From positions 479,006-543,005 of the forward strand of contig NZ_SSYB01000004.1 in assembly GCF_004917075.1 (NCBI RefSeq): 64,000 nt of DNA, given 5' to 3'. This document shows, one piece after another, positions 1 through 7,219 of this stretch. The position numbers were made by a program, and so were the translations under genes. Source of the DNA: Geomonas edaphica (GTDB lineage: Bacteria; Desulfobacterota; Desulfuromonadia; Geobacterales; Geobacteraceae). Within the stretch, counting starts at the first letter, position 1. Each line of letters starts with the position of its first letter. The notes under the pieces were generated by a model, which did no database searches, was not told the DNA's origin, and was given only the letters and a program-made list of their open reading frames with translations.

Positions 1-318
1 GTTTGATATAAGGCTGAATTCCCCCTCCAGTTCCATCATTCGCTGCGCCCCTTCGCGGTCTCCATCGACCGCCATATGGGCCACGTTGCAGGCCACCTTG
101 TGAAACTCGGCGTGCAGTTCCTTTACCCTATGGTAATAAGCGGAGGAGCGATGCCTGGGGGGAATGTCACTGCCGTAGAACCATTTACCGAAAGCACAGT
201 CATGCTCGGTACATGGGCCCTTGGGGCTTTCAAGTTCCCCTTTGGCTATCACCTCGTTGAGCCTGTACTTGTATAAGGCATGTTCACTTATGGCGTTGTT
301 TATCTCCTGTTTATCCAT
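1..318 (-). CDS. CZB (chemoreceptor zinc-binding) domain protein, 3' part outside window
   Basis: The gene runs off the left edge, so only the first 106 codons are visible. Translation starts at an ATG preceded by GAGG (reverse complement of positions 324-327). The residues match the zinc-binding CZB fold: His13, Cys41 in a CAFGKW block, and His69/His73 in an ELHAEFH helix, the usual three-His one-Cys ligand set. CZB domains sense zinc or redox and act as regulatory modules of chemoreceptors or diguanylate cyclases. An N-terminal CZB, as here, is typical of DgcZ-like proteins or stand-alone regulators, but the output domain lies outside the window. The family call is from motif recognition. 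Confidence 0.75.
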   Translation of the reverse strand, partial: MDKQEINNAISEHALYKYRLNEVIAKGELESPKGPCTEHDCAFGKWFYGSDIPPRHRSSAYYHRVKELHAEFHKVACNVAHMAVDGDREGAQRMMELEGEFSLISN

Positions 319-926
319 CACGTCCCTCACTTGTAATTATGAGTTGCTGCGGACCAAAGAAATGTCTTCTCCTTATCGGCAACAAACACGACAACTTAAG
401 TAAGCAAAGTGCATTCCAAAAAACGTCTCGTGTGCATCAGGCGTTCCGACACCGGCCGCTACACCCCTTTTCCTGCTGAATTTTCGGTGGAATTCCGCCG
501 GAGGGGCGCACGCCAACAGATGACCCTCTGTTAATGTGATTTGGATCACAACACCCAGGGGTGGGTTGAAGCCCCCACATCCGCGAAGCCTGCCGAATGT
601 TTACCCCTTTTTCGCATAGCCATTTGGCGGGTAAACCGTGTGAGGACGCTTAGCCACCCCTTGAAAGAAGATCCAGCACATTAGATCTGAACAATACCCG
701 TTTGGAGCCTCGATCGCCGGCACTCCTTACTCGTTTCATGCCGCCATGCTCACTACTGCAGAACCTCGACGCAACAGGACTGGTTCTTACGCGTTTTTCG
801 ACACCGTTCAACTGGCACAACGACGTATACGGCTTAGACAACCGGTTTTGCTGTGGTAGACTTTTCCGATTATTTTGCGGATTTGCTGCCGCTGATTCAG
901 TTTTTATGGCACAGGAGAAGAGCCAC
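319..926. other. Intergenic region between CZB gene and protoglobin gene
   Basis: About 600 bases between two divergent genes with no convincing gene. It holds a consensus CRP/FNR-family palindrome at 535-550 and a GTATAC hexamer at 825-830 in a CGTATACGG context. An open frame continues upstream of the protoglobin start to 702, but it has no ribosome binding site and a composition unlike the gene. Confidence 0.5.
535..550. promoter_or_regulatory. CRP/FNR-family consensus operator (TGTGA-N6-TCACA)
   Basis: Positions 535-539 read TGTGA and 546-550 read TCACA, separated by six bases. This is an exact match to the symmetric core of the Escherichia coli CRP site. It lies 217 bp from the start of the CZB gene and 377 bp from the protoglobin gene, which is transcribed the other way. 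Geobacteraceae carry several CRP/FNR-family regulators. Which of them binds here is not known. Confidence 0.5.
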
Positions 927-1826
927 ATGCTTACCATGCAGGAAATCAGAACTCACTATTACTTCACAGAAACCGATGCCGAACTGCTCAAAGAGCTTTT
1001 CCCGCTCGCGCAGGAGAACAGCCAGGCCATGGTCGAGGAGTTCTACTCGTACCTTCTGAAGATCCCGGAAACCGCCGCGTTCCTGCGCGACCCGAAGGAC
1101 CTCGCCCGGCTGAAGAAAACCCACTCGGAGTGGTTTCTCTCCCTCTTCTCGGGGCGCTACGACAACGAGTACATGCTCACCCTGCAGGCGATCGGTCAGG
1201 CCCACGTGCGCATCAAGGTAAGCGCCCACTACGTGAACGCCGCCATGAACGTCGTGCGCCGCTTCCTCATCGAGATGCTGCAGGCGAGTTTCCCGGATAT
1301 CGCGGTCCGGCGCAAGTACCGCATCGCGGTGGAGAAGATCCTGGACATCAACCTGGACGTCATGAGCACCTCCTACCAGGAAGAGGAGCTGCGCAAGGTC
1401 TTCGTCTCGCACAAGTTGGAATCCAAGCTGATCCATGCCGCCGAGCGCTTCACCTACGGCTTGAACCTCATCCTCGTCATAGCGCTCACCGGCGTCTCCC
1501 TCTCCGTGGTGACCCTCTTCTTCTGGGACCTGGTCCACATCTTCCAGGGGAACTTCGAGAAGGGTATCCTCTCCGCGCTCGGCTCGCTGCTCATCCTCTG
1601 GATGATGATCGAGCTCATGGACAACGAGATAAAGACGCTCAAGGGGGGTAAGTTCAACATCCTGATCTTCATCGGCGTGATCATCGTCGCCCTGATCCGG
1701 GAGATCCTGATCTCGACCCTGCGCCACGACGCCCTGGAGACCCAGGCCTTTCTTGCCGGAACGCTCCTCATCCTGGGGATCGTCTATTACCTGGTGGCCA
1801 AAAGCCAGAACGTCACCGCGCACTGA
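927..1826 (+). CDS. Protoglobin-domain membrane protein with PsiE-like C-terminus
   Basis: This 299-residue protein starts with a globin-coupled-sensor type protoglobin domain (about residues 5-165) containing the motif IGQAHVRIKV, in which His93 is the expected proximal haem ligand. The C-terminal half (about 170-295) has four hydrophobic segments resembling the PsiE phosphate-starvation membrane domain. The ATG at 927 is preferred over 906 and 702 because GGAGAAG lies 7 bases upstream. By family knowledge protoglobins bind O2, CO or NO, so this is probably a haem-based gas sensor whose output is a membrane domain rather than a cyclase or chemoreceptor. The signalling output is unknown. Confidence 0.8.
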   Translation: MLTMQEIRTHYYFTETDAELLKELFPLAQENSQAMVEEFYSYLLKIPETAAFLRDPKDLARLKKTHSEWFLSLFSGRYDNEYMLTLQAIGQAHVRIKVSAHYVNAAMNVVRRFLIEMLQASFPDIAVRRKYRIAVEKILDINLDVMSTSYQEEELRKVFVSHKLESKLIHAAERFTYGLNLILVIALTGVSLSVVTLFFWDLVHIFQGNFEKGILSALGSLLILWMMIELMDNEIKTLKGGKFNILIFIGVIIVALIREILISTLRHDALETQAFLAGTLLILGIVYYLVAKSQNVTAH

Positions 1827-1844
1827 CGCCGGGAAACGGCCGCA

Positions 1845-1880
1845 AAAAAGGCGTCCCGCGTGCTGCAGGGCGCCTTTTTC
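1845..1880. terminator. Bidirectional rho-independent terminator
   Basis: A run of A, the stem GGCGTCCC/GGGCGCC and a run of T lie between the convergent protoglobin gene and the outer-membrane protein gene. It can terminate in both directions. Confidence 0.8.
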
Positions 1881-1902
1881 CGTCCTCCCGCGGCAAGCCA
1901 AG

Positions 1903-3087
1903 CTACCAGGAGTAAAGGTAGGAAAGCTCCCCACCGAGGGCGCGCGCATCGCGCGGGTTGGGATCGCTTAGGGTCGCCCCCACCTTAAAGCCGTGACTTG
2001 CCACGGCGAGGCTGAAGGCTGCGTAGTCGACGTTGTAGGCGAGGGAGAGGTCAGCCGCAGAGCCGAAACGGTAGCCGGCCGAGACCCAGGTGCGCGGCCT
2101 GCCACGCACGAGGATGCAGGTTCCCCCGACGCTGAGGCTTTCGTAGTCATACCCGATAGAGAGGTCGGTCTTCACCGATATCTTCTGCCGCAGTCTTTTC
2201 TCCCCCTCGTATCCACTGATGCTCGGGGTGAAGTCCTGGTATCCGTTTGGCGAGGTCGTGGAGGTTGGGTTCACGGCATACGCCCTCGTATAGGGGACCG
2301 AATCCCACACGAGACTCCCCAACAGGTCCCTTATGAGCACCTCTGCGCGCCACCCTCCCCTGCTGTAGCTCGCTCCCAGGTCCGCGCTGTAGCCGTACCC
2401 CCACCCGAGCGGTTCCTCGTCCACGTGGTAGAGGATGTTGTGCCCGTAGGCATAGTCGAGGTACAGGTCGTAGTCGTAGCTCTTAGCTCCGGTGGCGGTA
2501 ACCGTGCCGTTCAGGGAGCCGTACTGCAGGTAGTGCGGCGTCATGACGCGCAGGGTGAGCCCGGCAGCAAGCCCCGGGAGCACCGCGTCCAGGCTCGCCC
2601 CCCGCGAGACCTCCACGCCGCTTGCCGTCCATCCCCTCATCTTCATGTCCGCCTGATAGCGCCGCCCCGTGGGGAGGTCCAGCTTCTTCTTGACGCTGTA
2701 GATGAACTCGATGGAGTCACGGTTGCTGTCGACGAAGAGCTCGCCACGGTTGAATGCCGCCACCCGCCACTTGCGCGCCACCACCCCGCTTCCCGCATAC
2801 CAGTACAGGTCGGCCAGGTTATGTTCCTTCGGAGTGAAGCGCCCACGCCAGCTGTCATCGATTATGCTCATCACCGGCAGCACAGTATCTGCGGCAAAGG
2901 CGGAGGCATCCAGGAAGGCTCCATCCTCGCGCCCGGCAAGCAGGGCGGGGTTGAAACCACTCATCGGCACAGCGGCCCGGACCGGCACAGCGGCGAAGAC
3001 GAGGGTGGTGCAGCAAAAAAGCGCGGCTGCTCCCGCCAGGCGCAGGAAAAGGGAGGCCTTTCGGCCTCCCGGCAAAACAATGCTCAT
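1903..3087 (-). CDS. Predicted outer-membrane beta-barrel protein, unknown function
   Basis: A 394-residue exported protein. The ATG at 3087 follows GAAGGAAACT and is preferred over the TTG at 3099. After a basic start there is a long hydrophobic signal segment ending near an AVPVRAAVP cleavage region. The remainder is rich in alternating polar and aromatic strands (for example DYDLYLDYAYGHN) and ends in Tyr-Ser-Trp, so the last residue is aromatic as in many outer-membrane barrels. It lies 21 bp downstream of the lipoprotein gene on the same strand, so the two are probably co-transcribed and may act together in the envelope. No family was recognised and substrate specificity cannot be inferred. 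Confidence 0.65.
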   Translation of the reverse strand: MSIVLPGGRKASLFLRLAGAAALFCCTTLVFAAVPVRAAVPMSGFNPALLAGREDGAFLDASAFAADTVLPVMSIIDDSWRGRFTPKEHNLADLYWYAGSGVVARKWRVAAFNRGELFVDSNRDSIEFIYSVKKKLDLPTGRRYQADMKMRGWTASGVEVSRGASLDAVLPGLAAGLTLRVMTPHYLQYGSLNGTVTATGAKSYDYDLYLDYAYGHNILYHVDEEPLGWGYGYSADLGASYSRGGWRAEVLIRDLLGSLVWDSVPYTRAYAVNPTSTTSPNGYQDFTPSISGYEGEKRLRQKISVKTDLSIGYDYESLSVGGTCILVRGRPRTWVSAGYRFGSAADLSLAYNVDYAAFSLAVASHGFKVGATLSDPNPRDARALGGELSYLYSW

Positions 3088-3108
3088 AGTTTCCTTCAAG
3101 GGGTTGCC

Positions 3109-5178
3109 CTAGATCAGGGTTTCGAAGTAGCTGTCTGCGTAGGTCACCCGAGGCACGCCGCTCACACTCGAGAAGGTACCGACCTCTTCCCCGCCGGCTG
3201 TCTTAATGTTGCCGCTGAACTTGCTGTCCGTGGCGAGGCTGTTGTCGTGGGTTATGGTCACCTTGAGGCCGTGCTGGTTCGTCATGGTCGCCGCGGTGAG
3301 CTCGGTGAAGACGTTGTAGGTCCCAGTGCAGGAGAGGAAGATGGTGGTGTCGTTGGCCAGCACGCGGGTGTACTTCGCCTCGAAGTTGATCACCTGGTAG
3401 ACGGACATGCTTGCCTTCAGCATCACGGTGATATCGATGCCGTTACCCGCCACCAACGAGCCGTTAAAGATGCCGTTCCACTTCGGGAAGTTGCTGGCGC
3501 TCTCCTCGATGGTCGGATTGTAGGAAGCCGCGTTGGTGAATGTGCCGGTGAGGGTCCCCTGCAGCGTCATGGTAACGTCACTGCCGGAGAGCGCCTCGAT
3601 CTTACCGCTGAAAGCAGCCTGCGTCGGGATGGCGGCATTCCCCTCGTTGGGGCTTATGTATGGGTTCCACACGAGCATCGGGATGTCTATGCTGCCGGTG
3701 ACGCGGGCGGTGGAGCTTGTCGCGATCCCTTTGAAGTAGGCCTTGGTGAGCATGACGCTGCCCGGCATGCTCGGAATCTGGGTAAGGGTGAAGGTCAGCT
3801 TGCGGTTATTGGTGGTGTCGTCGAAGTCGAAGCTTGCCACAGGCGAGGTTAGTTTCCCCCTGAAGGTAATTGCCATGGTCGTGTCGGAGACGACCGCACT
3901 GTAAGAGGCGGTCATGGTGGCATTGCCGCCGCTTGCCGTCTTCAGGGTAGTGAAGTTGACGCTCCCGCTTGTCGGCATGTTCACGTCATTCACCGAGATG
4001 GTTCCGGAGAGCAGGGTCACGTTGGTGTCGGTTACGATGCTGGCCGTCGCCGTGGTGCCTGTACTGCCGGTGACGATGGTGAGCGTCTGCCCGGGATGCT
4101 TCTCAGGATCGGTGAAGGGGTAAGTCGTCCCCGGGGTGAGGCTCGTGATGCTGCCGAGTGAGGTGACTACCCACCCCACCAGGTCGCCTACGCTTGAGAG
4201 CTCGGGCCCTACCGTAGTCTGCAGCTCCGCCGCAGTTGCGTCGAACGGTGTCTTGAGCGCACTCCCCACGTCACCTGTGTGGTAATCGACCACGGTGAGC
4301 ACCGTGTTGCGGAGGTCGCTCACCAGAGCCTTCGCCTGCGCCACGCCGGTCGGGTTATCGGGAGGATTCACCTCGCTGTTGGTGAAGTGCTGGATGGTGC
4401 CGTACATGGAGGTTGTTTCGGTGCTGATGGTCGGGGCAAGCATCGGCTCGGGGCCGCTGGTGAGATCGACTATCGCCTGAGAGAGAGCGCCCCCGGTCGT
4501 CGAAAGCATCGGCGTTTCCGCGGAGAGGTCGGACTGGATCATCCCGATGGCGTCCTTCACATCGCTTGCTGCGCCGCTGTGCACCATCTGCGAGATCGCG
4601 GCGAGGGCCACGCCGTAATCTATCGCCGCCTGGCTCGACGCTGATGAAACCTCGGTTGCATCAGTGACGTCGACAGGCTGGGTGCCGATGATGTCCACGC
4701 CGAACGCAGTGCTCACCACGGCATTACTATTGGTGATATTAGCCGTGGTGAAACCTCCGGCGGCGGAGCTCATCTGCTTGAAGGCGATGTCGGTAAGCGG
4801 GGTTACCGCCACGTTTACAGAACCAGAAGCCGAGGGAAGCGCCGCCTTTAGCACCGTGTTGTTGGTGGTGGCCCCCGTGGCTTCGTCCAAGTAGGTGCCG
4901 CCGGTCACAATCACGATGAGGTTGCCCTTGTACGAGAGGTTCTGCACCTTGTAGACGCCGTCCGAGCCGGTCGTACCGGTGCCAAGGAGCGCACCGCGGG
5001 TGCCGTCGGCGTTGACCGCGTAGACCGACACCGCACCTCCGTTGATGGGCCCCTTTGATGCGACGCCGTTAACGGTGGTGGAGGAAGAGGAGGACCCGCC
5101 CCCGCCACAGGCTGCTAGCAGGGAGCACAACACTGCAAGTACAACGATACTTTTGAGTGACCGACACACTTGTTCCAT
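3109..5178 (-). CDS. Large secreted lipoprotein, unknown function
   Basis: A 689-residue protein with a lipoprotein signal peptide: basic start, hydrophobic core and lipobox LLAAC followed by a GGGG-Ser linker. The start at 5178 is fixed by AAGGAGGTGCT just upstream; the longer frame to 5220 has no ribosome binding site. The mature part is Ser/Thr/Ala-rich, begins with a carboxypeptidase-regulatory-like segment (ASKGPINGGAVSVYAVNADG), and continues with helical then beta-rich sequence. Such lipoproteins are common in Geobacter envelopes. It is first in a two-gene unit with the predicted outer-membrane barrel downstream. The function is unknown; a surface or polysaccharide-binding role is only a guess. 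Confidence 0.7.
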   Translation of the reverse strand: MEQVCRSLKSIVVLAVLCSLLAACGGGGSSSSSTTVNGVASKGPINGGAVSVYAVNADGTRGALLGTGTTGSDGVYKVQNLSYKGNLIVIVTGGTYLDEATGATTNNTVLKAALPSASGSVNVAVTPLTDIAFKQMSSAAGGFTTANITNSNAVVSTAFGVDIIGTQPVDVTDATEVSSASSQAAIDYGVALAAISQMVHSGAASDVKDAIGMIQSDLSAETPMLSTTGGALSQAIVDLTSGPEPMLAPTISTETTSMYGTIQHFTNSEVNPPDNPTGVAQAKALVSDLRNTVLTVVDYHTGDVGSALKTPFDATAAELQTTVGPELSSVGDLVGWVVTSLGSITSLTPGTTYPFTDPEKHPGQTLTIVTGSTGTTATASIVTDTNVTLLSGTISVNDVNMPTSGSVNFTTLKTASGGNATMTASYSAVVSDTTMAITFRGKLTSPVASFDFDDTTNNRKLTFTLTQIPSMPGSVMLTKAYFKGIATSSTARVTGSIDIPMLVWNPYISPNEGNAAIPTQAAFSGKIEALSGSDVTMTLQGTLTGTFTNAASYNPTIEESASNFPKWNGIFNGSLVAGNGIDITVMLKASMSVYQVINFEAKYTRVLANDTTIFLSCTGTYNVFTELTAATMTNQHGLKVTITHDNSLATDSKFSGNIKTAGGEEVGTFSSVSGVPRVTYADSYFETLI

Positions 5179-5395
5179 GAAGCACCTCCTTGTTGGATAT
5201 AAGCCAACAAAGAGTATCACCCGCCTACCCTAAGACAACATTATTTACCTATTATTAATCGTATACGGAATGCGTTATCAGTGAGCGGCAATTAATGCCT
5301 AGCGAGAGACATGGCCTAGTTCCCGTGCAAGGGGAAATACACTGCCACAGTCAAAGCAATGTTTGCGAGACATGCGCAGTGAGGCTGCGACAGAT

Positions 5396-6634
5396 CTAGG
5401 CGTGCGGGCGCTCCGACTCCCCACCGGCGGTCATCACCGCGACCAGTCCGAGCACGCCGCAAAGCGCCATCGCAGCGGTCATGGGGACCGCGGTCCCGTC
5501 GTGGATCGCCCCGACGAGCGCCCCGCCGGAGGCGCCCAGGAGGTACTGAATGGTGCCAAGGAGGGCCGAAGCGCTCCCGGCCGCCTTGTCGAAGGGGGCC
5601 AGCGCGAGCGCCGTTATGTTCGGGTAAAGTAGGCCGGTCATGCAGAGGCAGACGAAGATGAACAGCATCTGCAGCGGGAACCCGCCGAAGCCGGTCGCGG
5701 CCGCCGCGATGAGGAGGGTGCCGGACACCCCGGCGGTCATAAAGGCGAAGAGTGCGATGCGCCTCGGTGTGTAGCGGCGCAGCAGACGGCGGTTCATCTG
5801 CGAGGCGCCGATCAGGCCGCAGGCGTTGACGCCGAAAAAGACGCCGAAGAACTGAGGGGAAAGGCCGTGCAGCTCGATGAAGACGAAGGGGGCGCCGGAG
5901 ATGTAGGAGAAGTTGACCCCGGCCACGCAGCCAAGCCCCACCGCGTAACGCAGGTAGCGGCGGTTCTTCAACAGGTGGCCGTAGACCGCCACCATGTCGG
6001 CTAGGCTTCGCTTTACGCGCCGCTCCGGGGGGAGCGACTCGGGAAGGGCCAGGGCCGCGGCGACAAGGGAGGCAAGGCCGAAGATGCTCAAAAAGACGAA
6101 GATCCCCCTCCATCCGGTGAAGAGGAGCAGTTGCCCTCCGGCGAGCGGCGCCAAAATCGGCGCAAGCCCCATCACCAGCATGAGCAGCGAAAACATCCGC
6201 GCCGCCTCCGCCGTGTCGTAGAGGTCGCGCACCACCGCACGGGAAATCACCATCCCCGCCCCGCCCCCGAGCGCCATCATCACGCGCCAGAGCAAAAGAG
6301 CGGTTCCCGAGTGAACCAGCGCGCAGCCGATGGTCGAGGCAACGTACAGCGACAGCCCGAGCAGAAGCGGCGTACGCCTTCCCCATCGGTCCGCCAGCGG
6401 CCCATAGAAGAGCTGCCCAAGCGCGGAGCCGAAGAGAAAGGCGGAGACGGAGAGCTGCACCGTGCTGAGCGGGATGTGGAGATCGCGCGCCATCTGCGGG
6501 AAGGCGGGAAGGTACATATCTATGGACATGGCGGAAAAAGCGGTCAGGGCGCCCAAGATGAGCACGAAGACGGCCAGCTGGCGCCGGCTCATCTGAGAGG
6601 GGTGGAGGGGTGCTGTCTTTGTAACCGGGTTCAT
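5396..6634 (-). CDS. Bcr/CflA-family MFS drug exporter
   Basis: A 412-residue major-facilitator protein with about twelve hydrophobic segments. The N-terminal motif MSIDMYLPAFPQMARDL and the loop GPLADRWGRRTP (MFS motif A) place it in the Bcr/CflA drug:proton antiporter group, which expels bicyclomycin, chloramphenicol-like drugs or sulfonamides. The ATG at 6634 is chosen because GAGG lies 7 bases upstream. It is the second gene after a MarR-type regulator and has its own copy of the regulator's probable operator in the 52-bp gap, so the regulator likely represses both genes. The substrate is unknown. Confidence 0.85.
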   Translation of the reverse strand: MNPVTKTAPLHPSQMSRRQLAVFVLILGALTAFSAMSIDMYLPAFPQMARDLHIPLSTVQLSVSAFLFGSALGQLFYGPLADRWGRRTPLLLGLSLYVASTIGCALVHSGTALLLWRVMMALGGGAGMVISRAVVRDLYDTAEAARMFSLLMLVMGLAPILAPLAGGQLLLFTGWRGIFVFLSIFGLASLVAAALALPESLPPERRVKRSLADMVAVYGHLLKNRRYLRYAVGLGCVAGVNFSYISGAPFVFIELHGLSPQFFGVFFGVNACGLIGASQMNRRLLRRYTPRRIALFAFMTAGVSGTLLIAAAATGFGGFPLQMLFIFVCLCMTGLLYPNITALALAPFDKAAGSASALLGTIQYLLGASGGALVGAIHDGTAVPMTAAMALCGVLGLVAVMTAGGESERPHA

Positions 6635-6654
6635 CGAAACCTCACTGCGCAAAA

Positions 6655-6671
6655 AGTTGCTTCATACAACT
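6655..6671. promoter_or_regulatory. Probable MarR operator in front of the exporter
   Basis: A perfect inverted repeat, AGTTG-N7-CAACT, lies between the regulator and exporter genes. Its core GTTGCnnCATACAAC recurs at the start of the regulator gene (7136-7150). Two matched copies upstream of a regulator and its adjacent transporter suggest autoregulation and co-repression. Confidence 0.6.
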
Positions 6672-6686
6672 ATTTGGTGAAAAAAA

Positions 6687-7133
6687 CTAGCGGTCGAGAT
6701 TGCCGCAGGCGCGGCGCAGGACGTCGCGGCAGACCTCGAGGTCTCCGGCGTCGATCCCCTGCTGGGCTTCATCGAGGATGCCCCGCGCGAGGCGGGTGGC
6801 GCGGTCCATCACATCCTTGCCACGGTCGGTCAGATAGAGCAGACGCTCGCGCGCGTCGTTGGGACTTGGCAGCCGGACGATGAGCCCGCGCTCCTCGAGC
6901 CCAGCAGCAAGCCGGGCCATGGTGGTCTTGTCCTTCGCCGTTTTTCCTGCCAGCATCCCCTGGGCCAGTCCGTTGCACTCCCAAAGCTGCACGAGGAGCG
7001 AGTACTGTTCCGAGGTGATGGGCACCTCGTTTTGCGCGAGCACCGCGTTGAAGCGCCTGAGCACCATCCTCGAAAAGCGGGAGGCCAGGTGCCCCAGAGA
7101 TTTGTCCAGTTTGTAGTCGGTAAGTGCGTCCAT
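6687..7133 (-). CDS. MarR-family transcriptional regulator
   Basis: About 148 residues with the MarR winged-helix layout: an N-terminal helix (DKSLGHLASRFSRMVLRRFN), the recognition region with KDKTTMARLAAGLEERGLI, and a wing ending RLLYLTDRG. MarR dimers repress neighbouring efflux genes and release DNA on binding phenolic or drug-like ligands. The exporter gene follows on the same strand. Two in-frame ATGs exist (7145 and 7133) and neither has a Shine-Dalgarno sequence. A good promoter has its -10 overlapping the first ATG, so the 7133 start on a leaderless message is preferred. The ligand is unknown. Confidence 0.8.
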   Translation of the reverse strand: MDALTDYKLDKSLGHLASRFSRMVLRRFNAVLAQNEVPITSEQYSLLVQLWECNGLAQGMLAGKTAKDKTTMARLAAGLEERGLIVRLPSPNDARERLLYLTDRGKDVMDRATRLARGILDEAQQGIDAGDLEVCRDVLRRACGNLDR

Positions 7134-7135
7134 TG

Positions 7136-7169
7136 GTTGCACCATACAACTAATTAAATGCGAAGTCAA
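7136..7169 (-). promoter_or_regulatory. marR-type promoter with overlapping operator
   Basis: On the minus strand TTGACT (7164-7169), a 17-bp spacer and TATGGT (7141-7146) form a good sigma-70 promoter. The operator-like repeat GTTGCACCATACAAC (7136-7150) covers the -10 element. The predicted transcription start falls at about 7133-7134, practically on the ATG. Confidence 0.55.
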
Positions 7170-7188
7170 CCGCACCCCAGTCGAAAAG

Positions 7189-7211
7189 CCCCCCCATTTG
7201 CGAAGGGGGAG
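7189..7211. repeat. Dispersed GC-rich hairpin repeat
   Basis: A run of C, TTTGCGAA and a run of G make a short hairpin downstream of the kinase gene and before the MarR gene. The same unit, with GGGGGAGCCTGCC following it, occurs several times in the intergenic region at 24580-24803. Confidence 0.5.
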
Positions 7212-7219
7212 CCTGCCGG

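Noticed and set aside
1993-3852. 619-codon plus-strand open frame
   Set aside because: Antisense shadow of the barrel and lipoprotein genes, with no ribosome binding site or recognisable domain.
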